NCBI RefSeq assembly: GCF_002374835.1
Contig: NZ_NWVD01000001.1
Span: 62,001 to 126,000, forward strand
Source of the DNA: Sphingomonas ginsenosidimutans
GTDB lineage: Bacteria > Pseudomonadota > Alphaproteobacteria > Sphingomonadales > Sphingomonadaceae
Direction of reading: 5' to 3'
Length of the DNA: 64,000 nucleotides
Under the pieces are notes generated by a model that saw only the letters and a program-made list of their open reading frames with translations, was not told the origin of the DNA and made no database searches. Below are positions 7,901-16,608 of the stretch, piece by piece. The position numbers were made by a program, and so were the translations under genes. Every line of letters begins with the position of its first letter. Position 1 is the first letter of the stretch.

Positions 7901-8371
7901 TTATTGCTGGAAGGCTCCGCGTTGCCCGCTTGCCGCCTCGAACACCAGCAATGTCGAGGTAGCGGTCGCACACAGCCGGCCGTCGCCGTCAACCAAATTC
8001 GCCTCCGAAAAGGCGACGCGCCGGCCGAGCGAGATCAGACGCCCCTCGGCACGCACCGTGCCGCTTCGCTCGGTCAGGCCGCGCTGATACGAGACCTTCA
8101 GTTCAAGCGTCGTGTGGCCCATCCCCTCACCGAGAGCGGAGGCGACCGCGACGCCGCAGGCGCTGTCGAGCATCGTGGCCGCATAGCCGCCGTGCACCCC
8201 GCCCAGCGGATTGTAGACGCTGCGGTCGGGCGTCCCCTCGAACACCACCCGCCCGCGTTCCGCTTCGACCAGCCGGATGCCTAGCGTGCGTCCCATCGGC
8301 GGCTGGCGATCGTGCGCTATCCAGTCGCGAAGCAGCATGAGTCCGTAGGGTTCGTCGGTATCATCGGTCAT
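7901..8371 (-). CDS. PaaI-family hotdog thioesterase
   Basis: 156 residues. The hotdog core shows NPLGGVHGGYAATMLDSACG, in which the HGG loop and the following acidic residue form the PaaI/thioesterase II active site, then HTTLELKVSYQRGL and GRRVAFSEANLVDGDGRL. It probably hydrolyses an acyl- or aryl-acyl-CoA in the cytoplasm. It is first of a two-gene unit with the dehalogenase and lies 22 bp after the RND permease gene on the same strand, so read-through from the efflux operon is possible. Confidence 0.85.
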   Translation of the reverse strand: MTDDTDEPYGLMLLRDWIAHDRQPPMGRTLGIRLVEAERGRVVFEGTPDRSVYNPLGGVHGGYAATMLDSACGVAVASALGEGMGHTTLELKVSYQRGLTERSGTVRAEGRLISLGRRVAFSEANLVDGDGRLCATATSTLLVFEAASGQRGAFQQ

Positions 8372-8393
8372 GTAGTTCTCCAGCGATACGGCG

Positions 8394-11300
8394 TCATGCG
8401 AGCGCCGGTTGCGGCAGGGCTTCGCTTGCGGCCGGCGACGAAGGCGGCCGGATGCGGAACCACAGCGAATAGAGCGCCGGCAGGAACACGAGCGTCAGGA
8501 TCGTGCCGCCTATCGTGCCGCCGATCAGCGTGTACGCGAGCGAGCCCCAGAAGACCGAGAAGGTCAGCGGCACGAACGCGAATACCGCGGCCAGCGCGGT
8601 GAGCACCACGGGACGCGCGCGCTGGATCGTGGCTTCGACCAGCGCGTCGTACGGCGCCATCCCTTCCGCCTCGTTGGTGTGGATCTGCCCGATCAAGATC
8701 AGCGTGTTGCGCATGATGATTCCGGCGAGGCCGATCAGCCCCAGGATCGCGTTGAAGCCGAAAGATTGCCCGAACAGCAGCAACGTCGGCACCACGCCCA
8801 CGAGCGATAGTGGCGCCGTCAGCAACACCATCGCAAGTGCCGCGAACGAGCGGACCTGCAGCATGATGACGATCATCATCAGGATGAGCATGACCGGGAA
8901 GACCTTGGCGAGCGCGGCATTCGCCTTGCTCGATTCCTCATACGCCGCGCCCGGCTCGATCGCATAGCCCGGCGGGAGGCTGGCGATCAGGGGTTCGAGC
9001 TTCGCCAGCACCTCCTTCGTCACTGCCGGCGGCTGGCGGCCGTCGGCCGCATCGGCACGCACGGTGATGGTCGGCTGGCGGTCCCAGCGGCGCAGGATCG
9101 GTTCCTCCATCGCGATTTCCAACCGACCCGCCTGTTCGAGCGGGACGCGATCGCCGGCGCGCGTCGCCAGCGTCAGGTCGCCGATCCGCCGCGGATCGAG
9201 CCGCGCCGGCCCGTCGCTCCGCACGACGATCGCGACCGAGCGGATATCCTCGCGCACCTCGGTCACGATGGTGCCGCTGAGCGCGCTCTGAAGCTGTTCA
9301 GCCACCTCGCGCGAGCTGAGGCCCAGCGCAGTGATCCGGTCCTGGTCCACGCGCAGCCGCAGGACGGGCACGCGCTCCCCCCAGTCGGTGTTGACCGTAC
9401 GCGCGTCGGGCGTAGCCACCATCAAGCGTTCCACGTCCGCCGCGATCGCGCGGACGCGCGCCGCGTCCGGCCCGATGACACGGAAGGTGACCGGCCACGG
9501 GAACGGCGGGCCGAAGACGACCTGCGACACGCGGATGCGGGCCTCCGGCACGAGCCCGTCGGCTGCCGCCTGGCGGATGCGCAGCTTCAGGCTGTCGCGC
9601 GTTTCTTCGTTCGGCGTAAGTACCACGATCTTAGCGAACGACGGGTCGGGCAGCTCCGGCGAGATATTGAGGACGAAGCGCGGAGCGCCTTGCCCGACAT
9701 AGGCAGTGACGATGCGCGCTTCGGGCTGGCGGCGAAGCCAGGCCTCTACCTTCGCGGTGGCGCGGCTGGTCGCCTCAATCGCCGTGCCCTCGGGCATCTG
9801 GACCTCGACCAGCACTTCGGGTCGGTCCGAGTTCGGGAAGAACTGCTGATCGATCAGCCCGACACCGAGAAGCGCGACGACGAACAATCCGGCAACTGCG
9901 CCGGTGACCAGCTTCTTGCGTGCCACGATGGTGGCGATGGCTCGGCGCAACCTTTGGTACGCGGGTGTACCGTAGATGTGATCATGGCCGCCGGCGACGC
10001 GCTGGATATTTGGCAGCAGCTTCACCCCGATATACGGAGTGAACGCGACCGCCACGATCCAGGACGCGAGCAGCGCGAAGGTCACCACCCAGAAGATGTT
10101 GCCGGCATATTCGCCCGCGCCCGACTGCGCGAAGCCGACCGGCATCAGCCCGATCGCCGTGACCAGCGTGCCGGCCAGCATCGGTGCGGCGGTGTGGCCC
10201 CAGGCCCAGGTCGAGGCGGCGATCCGGTCGACGCCCTCCTCCATCTTCACCACCATCGCCTCGATGATGATGATCGCATCGTCGACGAGCAGGCCGAGCG
10301 AGAGGATCAACGCGCCCAGCGTGATCCGATCGAAATCACGGCCCGTCGCCTGCATGGTGACGAACACCGCCGCCAGTGTCAGCGGCACCGCCGCGGCGAC
10401 CACCACACCGACCCGCCAGCCCAGGCTGATGAGGCTGATCGCGATCACCACCGCCAACGCGACGACGAACTTCAGCATAAATTCGCCATAGGCCTCGGCG
10501 ATGTTCACCGACTGGTCGGTCACCTGCTCGAAGCTGACACCGAGCGGCAGTTCGGCCGCGATTCTTGACGCCGTTACCTTCAGATCGCGTCCGAGTTGCA
10601 GGCCATTGTAGCGCTCGCGCATCACCACGCCCAGTTCCAGCGCCGGCTCGCCTTGGTGACGGATCAGATAGGTCGGCGGATCTTCGTAGCCTCGCCGGAC
10701 GTCGGCGACGTCGCCCAGTTTCAGGCTTCGCCCGGCCGCCGCCACCGGCGTCGCGCGGATCGTCTCGAGGTCGTCGATCGCGCCATCGATCCGCACCTGC
10801 ACCTGCGGCCCGCTCGTCTCTATCGCGCCGGCCGGGGTCAGCAGGTTGCGATCGGCGAGCGCGGCGAATACGTCGCGTGGTGCGACGCCCAGCGCGGCGA
10901 GGCGGGCGTTCGAGAAGTCGACGAAGATGCGCTCGGGCCGCTCGCCCAGGATCAGCACCTTCTTCACTCCCGGCACGGCGAGCAGCCGATCGCGCACGCG
11001 CTCCGCCTCGCGCGCCAGCCGGCGCGGCGGGACGCCCCGCGCCTTGAGCGCGTAAAGCGCGAAGGTCACGTCACCGAATTCGTCGTTGATGAACGGCCCC
11101 GCGACGCCGCGCGGCAATTTGGGTGCCTCGTCGGTCAGCTTCTTGCGCGCCTGGTAGATCTGCTCGGGCACCAGCTTCGGCGGGATCGTGTCCTTTAGCC
11201 ACAATGTGGTGAAGGCGAAGCCTGGCCGGGTGAACGTCTCGGCACGATCATAATAGGTCAGTTCCTGCATCCGCTTTTCCAGCGGCTCGGCGACCTGGTC

Positions 11301-11489
11301 CTGCATCTCCTGCGCGGTGGCGCCCGGCCAGGCGGTGGCGAAGGTGATGACCTTGATCGTGAAGCTCGGATCCTCCGCGCGACCGAGATTGAGGAATGCG
11401 AACAGCCCGGCGACCGAGATCGCGACGATCAGGAACAGCGTGACGGCGCGCTCGCGCACCGCCAGCGCGGAGATGTTGATACCGCTCAC
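8394..11489 (-). CDS. RND-family efflux permease
   Basis: 1031 residues, full length for an AcrB/MdtB-type inner-membrane proton antiporter. The N-terminus has TM1 (VTLFLIVAISVAGLFAFLNL) and the porter-domain start SFTIKVITFATAWPGATAQE. The charged pair expected in TM4 appears in LGLLVDDAIIIIEAM. A second set of membrane helices fills the C-terminal half (LMMIVIMLQVRSFAALAMVL through LTLVFLPALYSLWFRIRP). It forms a tripartite pump with the adaptor, whose stop overlaps this start as ATGA, and probably the NodT-type channel encoded nearby. The substrate cannot be read. Confidence 0.93.
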   Translation of the reverse strand: MSGINISALAVRERAVTLFLIVAISVAGLFAFLNLGRAEDPSFTIKVITFATAWPGATAQEMQDQVAEPLEKRMQELTYYDRAETFTRPGFAFTTLWLKDTIPPKLVPEQIYQARKKLTDEAPKLPRGVAGPFINDEFGDVTFALYALKARGVPPRRLAREAERVRDRLLAVPGVKKVLILGERPERIFVDFSNARLAALGVAPRDVFAALADRNLLTPAGAIETSGPQVQVRIDGAIDDLETIRATPVAAAGRSLKLGDVADVRRGYEDPPTYLIRHQGEPALELGVVMRERYNGLQLGRDLKVTASRIAAELPLGVSFEQVTDQSVNIAEAYGEFMLKFVVALAVVIAISLISLGWRVGVVVAAAVPLTLAAVFVTMQATGRDFDRITLGALILSLGLLVDDAIIIIEAMVVKMEEGVDRIAASTWAWGHTAAPMLAGTLVTAIGLMPVGFAQSGAGEYAGNIFWVVTFALLASWIVAVAFTPYIGVKLLPNIQRVAGGHDHIYGTPAYQRLRRAIATIVARKKLVTGAVAGLFVVALLGVGLIDQQFFPNSDRPEVLVEVQMPEGTAIEATSRATAKVEAWLRRQPEARIVTAYVGQGAPRFVLNISPELPDPSFAKIVVLTPNEETRDSLKLRIRQAAADGLVPEARIRVSQVVFGPPFPWPVTFRVIGPDAARVRAIAADVERLMVATPDARTVNTDWGERVPVLRLRVDQDRITALGLSSREVAEQLQSALSGTIVTEVREDIRSVAIVVRSDGPARLDPRRIGDLTLATRAGDRVPLEQAGRLEIAMEEPILRRWDRQPTITVRADAADGRQPPAVTKEVLAKLEPLIASLPPGYAIEPGAAYEESSKANAALAKVFPVMLILMMIVIMLQVRSFAALAMVLLTAPLSLVGVVPTLLLFGQSFGFNAILGLIGLAGIIMRNTLILIGQIHTNEAEGMAPYDALVEATIQRARPVVLTALAAVFAFVPLTFSVFWGSLAYTLIGGTIGGTILTLVFLPALYSLWFRIRPPSSPAASEALPQPALA

Positions 11490-12571
11490 AGCCGGCCGCC
11501 GGCAGCGCGGGTGGGGCGGACGGCCTGTCCGTCGCGCAACAGATGCGCTCCCACCGCGACGAAGGCCTCGCCGGGGCGCAGCCCGCGCGTGACCGTCGCC
11601 TCCTCATCGCCCAGTGCCGCGAGCGTCACCGGGCGCCACCGTACGTGGCGGCGATCGGCGCTGAGGATCCACACCCCCGGCCCCTTGCCCGCGTCATGTA
11701 ATGCCGCGATCGGCACGCGCACGCCACCTTCGGCCGCGTTGGTACCGGCACTGGGAATCGCGATCGTCACGGTCGAGCCGAGCGCTGCCACCGCGGCGCT
11801 GCCGAGCAGCACGTATCGGGCTTCGAACGTGCGGGTGCGCGGATCGGCGGCATCCGATAATTGCCGCAGGCGCGCGGGACTTTGGCGGCCGCCGTCATAA
11901 AGCGTCGCGGTGGCGAGCGAGCCGATCGCGGGCCGAATCGTCTCGGGCAGGCTCACCACCGCCTCGCGTGGCCCCGCCTCGGCGAGGCGCAGTACCGGCT
12001 GCCCGGCGGCGACGATCTGTCCCGGCTCGGCCAGCGTCGCGACGACCACCCCGGCGTGTCCGGCGCGCAGCACGGCATAGCGCGTCTCGTTGCGCGCCAC
12101 CCCTGCCTGCGCCTCGGCGGCGCGTAGTTGCGCCGCAGCCGCGGCGGCGGCGGTCTTTGCCTGATCGTAGGTAAGCGCGGAAATCGCGCCGGCGTCGACC
12201 AGATCGCGGTAGCGCCGCTCCTCCGACGCCGCTTGCATCGCGCGTGCGCGCGCCGCCGCAACGGCCTGCCCCTGCGCCGCGGCGGCGAGCCCGAGGTCGT
12301 TTGAATCGAGCCGCAGTAGGTCCTGCCCTGCACGCACCGTATCGCCGACGTCGACGAGCCGCTGCGTGATCCGCCCGCCGACACGAAAGCCCAGATCGGA
12401 CTGGACGCGCGACGCGACGACGCCCGAGAAGCTGCGCTCTCCATCGGTCGCCTGACCTGCGGTGGCGATACGAACGACGGGTGGCAGGGTGCGCGGATCG
12501 CGCTCTGCGTTGCCGCATCCGGCAAGAGCGGTCGCCGCCGCGATCACGCCCAAGACTGTCGTCCGTCCCAT
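11486..12571 (-). CDS. RND efflux periplasmic adaptor (membrane fusion protein), lipoprotein
   Basis: 361 residues. The N-terminus carries lipobox LAGC (Cys ~19), so it is a lipid-anchored periplasmic adaptor. Barrel-sandwich and hairpin segments follow: GFRVGGRITQRLVDVGDTVR at ~72-91, an Ala-rich alpha-hairpin, then VLRAGHAGVVVATLAEPGQI. It links the inner-membrane pump to an outer-membrane channel. The gene lies between tetR and the permease on the same strand; the tetR-to-adaptor gap of 89 bp contains a copy of the GTGAC-N14-GTCAC operator. Confidence 0.92.
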   Translation of the reverse strand: MGRTTVLGVIAAATALAGCGNAERDPRTLPPVVRIATAGQATDGERSFSGVVASRVQSDLGFRVGGRITQRLVDVGDTVRAGQDLLRLDSNDLGLAAAAQGQAVAAARARAMQAASEERRYRDLVDAGAISALTYDQAKTAAAAAAAQLRAAEAQAGVARNETRYAVLRAGHAGVVVATLAEPGQIVAAGQPVLRLAEAGPREAVVSLPETIRPAIGSLATATLYDGGRQSPARLRQLSDAADPRTRTFEARYVLLGSAAVAALGSTVTIAIPSAGTNAAEGGVRVPIAALHDAGKGPGVWILSADRRHVRWRPVTLAALGDEEATVTRGLRPGEAFVAVGAHLLRDGQAVRPTRAAGGRL

Positions 12572-12611
12572 TCCGCTGTCCCCGGCCAGTACCCCGCCGA
12601 GATGCAGTGAA

Positions 12612-12635
12612 GTGACGATACTGTCAATCGGTCAC
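12612..12635. promoter_or_regulatory. TetR operator copy upstream of the RND adaptor gene
   Basis: GTGAC (12612-12616) and GTCAC (12631-12635) separated by 14 bp, in the gap between tetR and the adaptor gene. The same arms with the same spacing occur in front of the nodT-type gene. Confidence 0.65.
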
Positions 12636-12660
12636 GACGTTGAAAGTACCTGGCAGCGCG

Positions 12661-13281
12661 TCACGGCGCCAGACTGCGCAGGATGAGGCTCGTCGCTTCG
12701 TTCACGCCGCGGGCCAGATCGTCGAGATTGTGCTGCAGCATGACCGGGTTGACAAACGGCTGCATCGCGCCGGCGATGGCGCGGCATGTTTCGTCGAGCG
12801 GAGTCTTGCGCTCGAACTCTCCGGTCTTGCGTCCCTCGGCGATGATCTCCGCCAGGATGACATGGATCTGCGCGATATAGGCCTGCGATGACGGCCACTT
12901 TTCGGCACAGGAATAGACGGCCAGGTCGAACAGCTTACGATCCGCAAAGCATACGGTAAGCGTTGAACTTGTCATTGTCTCGACAAGGCTACGCAATTTC
13001 TGCGTGGCACTTCCGCCGTCATCCACCGCCTTCTTCACCTCGGCCAGGATCTGGTCGAGCAGACTGGCACAGATCGCCTGGCCGATTCCCTGCTTCGAAT
13101 CGAAGAATTTGTAGATGTACGCCTTCGACACGCCGATATCGCGCGCCAGGTCGGATACGGTCGTCTTGCCATAACCGTGGCGACGGAAATGGCCGTGCGC
13201 TGCGCCGAGGATCTGGTCGCGGACGGCGTGATCCTGCGGGCCGCGGGCGGAGGACACCGCTTGCTGTATCGGATCGGTCAT
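12661..13281 (-). CDS. TetR/AcrR family regulator of the RND efflux system
   Basis: 206 residues. The HTH reads ILGAAHGHFRRHGYGKTTVS then GVSKAYIYKFFDSKQGI, standard TetR. The C-terminal ligand domain is Cys-poor (three cysteines). It lies between the adaptor/permease genes (same strand) and the divergent outer-membrane factor gene, so it is almost certainly their local repressor, acting at the two GTGAC-N14-GTCAC sites. Confidence 0.92.
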   Translation of the reverse strand: MTDPIQQAVSSARGPQDHAVRDQILGAAHGHFRRHGYGKTTVSDLARDIGVSKAYIYKFFDSKQGIGQAICASLLDQILAEVKKAVDDGGSATQKLRSLVETMTSSTLTVCFADRKLFDLAVYSCAEKWPSSQAYIAQIHVILAEIIAEGRKTGEFERKTPLDETCRAIAGAMQPFVNPVMLQHNLDDLARGVNEATSLILRSLAP

Positions 13282-13309
13282 GCGCCATGACTACGAGGCG
13301 AACCGCCGT

Positions 13310-13343
13310 TTGACAATTGGTGACTGCTCAAGATATAGGTCAC
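13310..13343 (+). promoter_or_regulatory. sigma70-like promoter overlapped by a TetR operator, before the outer-membrane factor gene
   Basis: TTGACA (13310-13315), 18-bp spacer, TATAGG (13334-13339). The operator GTGAC (13320-13324)-N14-GTCAC (13339-13343) covers the spacer and the -10 box, so a bound repressor would block RNA polymerase. The ATG follows 24 bp later, with a G-rich Shine-Dalgarno at 13356-13361. Confidence 0.7.
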
Positions 13344-13367
13344 TCCCCTAATGGGTGGGGGTAAATA

Positions 13368-14804
13368 ATGCGAGCAATAACCGCTGGCGGAACGTTCGCC
13401 GCTATCGCCGCGCTCGTGGGATGCACTACCGGTCCGGACTATCACGCGCCAACGGTTGCGCTCGCGCCCACCTATCTTGCAACGTCCCGCGTCGTGGTTG
13501 GCTCGCAGGCGATCTCGGCCGATTGGTGGAACGGGTTCGGCGACCCGCAATTGACCCGCCTCGTCGAACAGGCCCTGCGCGATAATCAGGACATCGCGCA
13601 GGCTGCCGCACGCGTAGCGCAGGCCCGCGCCGGCCTGCGTATGAGCGAGGCGGCGCTGCTGCCATCGGGACAAGTGAGCGCAAATGCCGGGTATGCCTAT
13701 CAGTCGCTGGAGACGCCGACAGGCCGCGCGCTCGGCGCCTTCCCGGCGTTTCAGCGTGGCACCGACCTCTACGATGCCGGATTGGGCGCGAGCTGGGAAA
13801 TCGATTTCTTCGGCGGACTGCGTCGCGGACGCGAGGCGGCGCGCGCGGACTGGTTCGCGTCCCGTGCGGGACTTGCGGCGGCGCAGGTCGCCGTCGCCGC
13901 CGAGACGGCTGACGCCTATGTCGCGATCCGTGCGCTGCAACGGCGCATCGGGATAGCCGAGGAGCAGGAAAAGACGCAGGCGCGACTCACCGACGTGGTG
14001 GGCCTTCGCTACCGACGCGGCGTGGCGGCGGAACGCGAATGGCGCCAGTCGGAAGGCGCGCTGGCGCAAGTGCGCGCGGGCATTCCGGTGCTGCGCGCGG
14101 GACTGGTTGCGGCAATGACTTCGCTTGACGTGCTGCTCGGCCGGGCGCCCGGCACTGCACAGACGGAACTCGCGAAACCAGCAGCTATTCCCGCCCCGCC
14201 ACCGCTCGGCAATGTCGGCACACCGGCCGACCTGCTGCGCCGCCGCCCCGACGTGATCGCCGCCGAACAGCGGTTGATCGCGGCAAATGCGCGTATCGGG
14301 CAGGCGATGGCCGAATATTATCCGAAAATCTCGCTTTCGGCGCTTCTCGGCGTCGCGGCAACGGCACCGCGTGCGCTTGTCGGCGGCAGCGCGGTGCAGG
14401 GGCAGGGCTTTGCGGGGCTGCGGTGGCGATTGTTCGACTTCAAGCGGATCGACGCGGAGATAGCCGCGGCGCGCGGGCGCGATGCGGAGGCGCTCGCGGC
14501 TTATCGCCAGGCAGTGCTGCGGGCGACGAAGGATGTGGAGGACGCGCTGTCTGCGGTCGTCGAACGGGGGGCACAGGCGCATACGCTCGAGATCGGCGAA
14601 ACCAGTCTCGTGCGTGCGCGCGACGCGTCTCAGGCGGCCTATCGCGGCGGCGTGATAAGTCTGTTCGAGAGACTCGACGCTGATGCGCGTCTGCTCGCAA
14701 CGCGCGACGCCCGGGCGCAGGCAGACGCCGCGCGCACCGAAGCGACGATTGCGACGTTCCGCGCACTCGGCGGCGGGTGGCGGCCGGACCACCCCGCGTC
14801 GTGA
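13368..14804 (+). CDS. NodT-family RND outer-membrane factor lipoprotein
   Basis: 478 residues. The signal ends in lipobox LVGC (Cys ~18), followed by TTGPDYHAPTV, the hallmark start of NodT/OprM outer-membrane factors. Two tandem helical-barrel repeats follow, including the conserved LLRRRPDVIAAEQRLIAANA in the centre and RLFDFKRIDAEIAAARGRDA later. It forms the trimeric exit channel of a tripartite pump and is probably the partner of the RND adaptor/permease encoded divergently across tetR. It has its own promoter with an overlapping operator. Confidence 0.92.
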   Translation: MRAITAGGTFAAIAALVGCTTGPDYHAPTVALAPTYLATSRVVVGSQAISADWWNGFGDPQLTRLVEQALRDNQDIAQAAARVAQARAGLRMSEAALLPSGQVSANAGYAYQSLETPTGRALGAFPAFQRGTDLYDAGLGASWEIDFFGGLRRGREAARADWFASRAGLAAAQVAVAAETADAYVAIRALQRRIGIAEEQEKTQARLTDVVGLRYRRGVAAEREWRQSEGALAQVRAGIPVLRAGLVAAMTSLDVLLGRAPGTAQTELAKPAAIPAPPPLGNVGTPADLLRRRPDVIAAEQRLIAANARIGQAMAEYYPKISLSALLGVAATAPRALVGGSAVQGQGFAGLRWRLFDFKRIDAEIAAARGRDAEALAAYRQAVLRATKDVEDALSAVVERGAQAHTLEIGETSLVRARDASQAAYRGGVISLFERLDADARLLATRDARAQADAARTEATIATFRALGGGWRPDHPAS

Positions 14805-15201
14805 TCGACCACGATGCGACGATTGGCCTAGATTCCCGGTCGCACTTGGCCAGATGAACGAACGGCAAAACCGCGTAAGCGGGCTGGGGGTGCAGAGCGG
14901 CCGATTGTGGGTCTGACTGTCGCAGCAGGTACCGGCCAACAAGCGCCGTTCGACGGCCAAGCATCCGAAGGCAGCTTCTGCCAGAGCATGCCATTTTTTG
15001 AGCGCGAAACAGGTTTCCGGTGTGACGTGACCCCGATCATTCATCTATCGCAACCGGAGACCGACCGGTGTCGTCGCGCATGAGCGCAGGTGAAGCAACC
15101 GGCGGAGTTACGCCCCGTTGCTGTTCGCGCCCGGCAGCAGGTCAGGTCTCGCGCTTCAAGGCAGGCCGGCGCGTCGAGCGAACCCGTCATCAGGCATCAA
15201 G
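14805..15201. other. intergenic region without a recognised gene
   Basis: 397 bp between the outer-membrane factor gene and the methionine control region. Reading frames are open on the minus strand across most of it but translate to Arg/Ala-rich shadow sequence with no family resemblance. No clear terminator with a T-tract was seen. Confidence 0.5.
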
Positions 15202-15221
15202 ATATAAAGATATCTTTATAT
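15202..15221. promoter_or_regulatory. 20-bp perfect palindrome, candidate ArsR-type methionine regulator site
   Basis: ATATAAAGATATCTTTATAT is identical to its reverse complement. It lies six bases before the TTGACG -35 box of the mesX promoter. AT-rich palindromes of this form are, from memory, typical of ArsR-family regulators of methionine/SAM-cycle genes (SahR type) in alphaproteobacteria; that link is an inference. Confidence 0.6.
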
Positions 15222-15226
15222 ATCGC

Positions 15227-15253
15227 TTGACGCCGATGGTTCGATGATATTCA
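15227..15253 (+). promoter_or_regulatory. candidate promoter of the mesX-mesD riboswitch transcript
   Basis: TTGACG (15227-15232), 15-bp spacer, TATTCA (15248-15253), immediately before the riboswitch. The spacer is short for sigma70, so the -10 assignment is uncertain. Confidence 0.45.
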
Positions 15254-15257
15254 ATCA

Positions 15258-15456
15258 GCGTGTCGAGGTTCCCCATCCCAGGCATGGCGATGGGGCTAAG
15301 ACGGGAAGCCGGTGGTGTCCTTCAGGGCAGAATCCGGCGCTGCCCCCGCAACTGTAAGCGGCGAGTAGCGGCTCCATTTCGTGTCACTGGGTTCTCGCAA
15401 GGGGCCTGGGAAGGCCGGAGCCGCCGCGTTGACCCGCAAGCCAGGAAACCTGCCTT
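15258..15456 (+). ncRNA. cobalamin riboswitch
   Basis: All conserved blocks of an adenosylcobalamin-type riboswitch are present in order: GGGAAGCCGGTG (15303-15314), the B12-box region CCCCCGCAACTGTAAGCGG (about 15343-15361), GGGAAGGCCGG (about 15408-15418), and the closing GACCCGCAAGCCAGGAAACC (about 15431-15450). It precedes the mesX start by ~140 nt. Cobalamin binding is expected to switch off the downstream genes. No T-tract terminator was seen after it, so control may be at translation. Confidence 0.93.
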
Positions 15457-15597
15457 TCGACGCCATAACGTTCCTCGGACGGGGGTTCCTCCGGTGGATC
15501 GCGCTTGATGCTTGCAGTCCGTGGTTTGCCGCCATCCGGGCCTGTTCATGCCTTGCGCGCTTTCGCCTGACCTTCCGCCCGCAAAGCTGGGTGAGTC

Positions 15598-16581
15598 ATG
15601 ACGAATAGCGGCTTCACATTCTCGATCAGCAGTATCCCGTTCGACGAGGATTATCGTCCGGCCGACAACACGCGCATCACCACGAACTTCGCCAATCTCG
15701 CGCGGGGCGAAAGCCGCCGCGAGAATTTGCGCAATACGCTGGTGATGATCGACCGCCGGTTCAACGCGCTGATGCATTGGGACAACCCCACGGGCGATCG
15801 CCACGCGGTAGAGCTGAAGATCATCTCTGTCGCGCTCCGCACCGCGGGTGGCGGGGGCGACGAAGCCGTCCCGCTGATCGAGATGCTGCACGCGACGGTC
15901 ACGGACAGGACGAGCGGCGAGCGCACCGACGGCATGGTCGGCAACAATTTCTCGTCCTACCTGCGGGACTACGACTTCAGCGTCGTGCTGCTCGATCACG
16001 TCAAGGCCGCAGGGGGCGGCGCGCCGGAGGATTTCGGCGACCTGCACGGCAAGCTGTTCAAGCGCTTCCTGGAGTCCAGCGCCTATCGCGACACCTTCCG
16101 CAAAGCCCCGGTGATCTGCCTGAGCGTATCGAGCAGGCACGTCTATCACCGGACCGCCAACGTGCATCCGATCCTCGGCGTCGAGTACCGCGACGACCGG
16201 CCGTCCCCGACTGACCAGTATTTCGCGAAGATGGGTATGAAGGCTCGCTACTTCATGCCGCCGCACAGCGTGGCGCCACTCGCCTTCTACCATATCGGCG
16301 ATCTGGTCAGCGACTATACCAACCTCGAACTCGCCAGCACGATCGCCACGATGGAGACCTTCCAGAAGATCTACCGTCCCGAAATCTACAATGCCAATTC
16401 CGTAGCGGCGGAGCAGTACCGGCCGAGCCTGACGTATCAGGACTATTCGCTGACCCGCATCATCTACGACCGCGAGGAGCGCAGCCGGCTTGCCGTCGAG
16501 CAGGGCAAATTCGCCGAAGAGAACATCATCAGACCGTACGGCGCGGCGCTGAAGCGCTGGTCCGCGACCTGCGGCCTCTAA
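15598..16581 (+). CDS. mesX: DUF1852 protein, partner of the MesD methionine synthase (MesX)
   Basis: 327 residues without signal peptide or membrane segment. It matches the DUF1852 family by its start (FTFSISSIPFDEDYRPADNT), length and fixed position 27 bp before a MetE-C-like gene. In the known MesD type of folate-independent methionine synthase this protein is required for activity in aerobic bacteria; its exact chemistry is not well understood. A cobalamin riboswitch lies in the leader, so expression should rise when B12 is scarce and the B12-dependent MetH fails. The ATG at 15598 follows a weak GGGTGA Shine-Dalgarno. Confidence 0.85.
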   Translation: MTNSGFTFSISSIPFDEDYRPADNTRITTNFANLARGESRRENLRNTLVMIDRRFNALMHWDNPTGDRHAVELKIISVALRTAGGGGDEAVPLIEMLHATVTDRTSGERTDGMVGNNFSSYLRDYDFSVVLLDHVKAAGGGAPEDFGDLHGKLFKRFLESSAYRDTFRKAPVICLSVSSRHVYHRTANVHPILGVEYRDDRPSPTDQYFAKMGMKARYFMPPHSVAPLAFYHIGDLVSDYTNLELASTIATMETFQKIYRPEIYNANSVAAEQYRPSLTYQDYSLTRIIYDREERSRLAVEQGKFAEENIIRPYGAALKRWSATCGL

Positions 16582-16608
16582 TCCCCACGACACGAAGGAA
16601 TTTGCATC

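Noticed and set aside
9690..10568. 292-residue plus-strand frame within the RND permease region
   Set aside because: His/Asp/Arg-rich antisense of the permease transmembrane and porter segments; no start signal.
14690..14916. small plus-strand frame after the outer-membrane factor gene
   Set aside because: Starts inside the preceding gene in another frame and has no family resemblance or ribosome site.
13278..15044. 588-residue open frame on the minus strand
   Set aside because: It overlaps the NodT-type gene on the other strand and shows no recognisable domain; the composition is that of a shadow frame.
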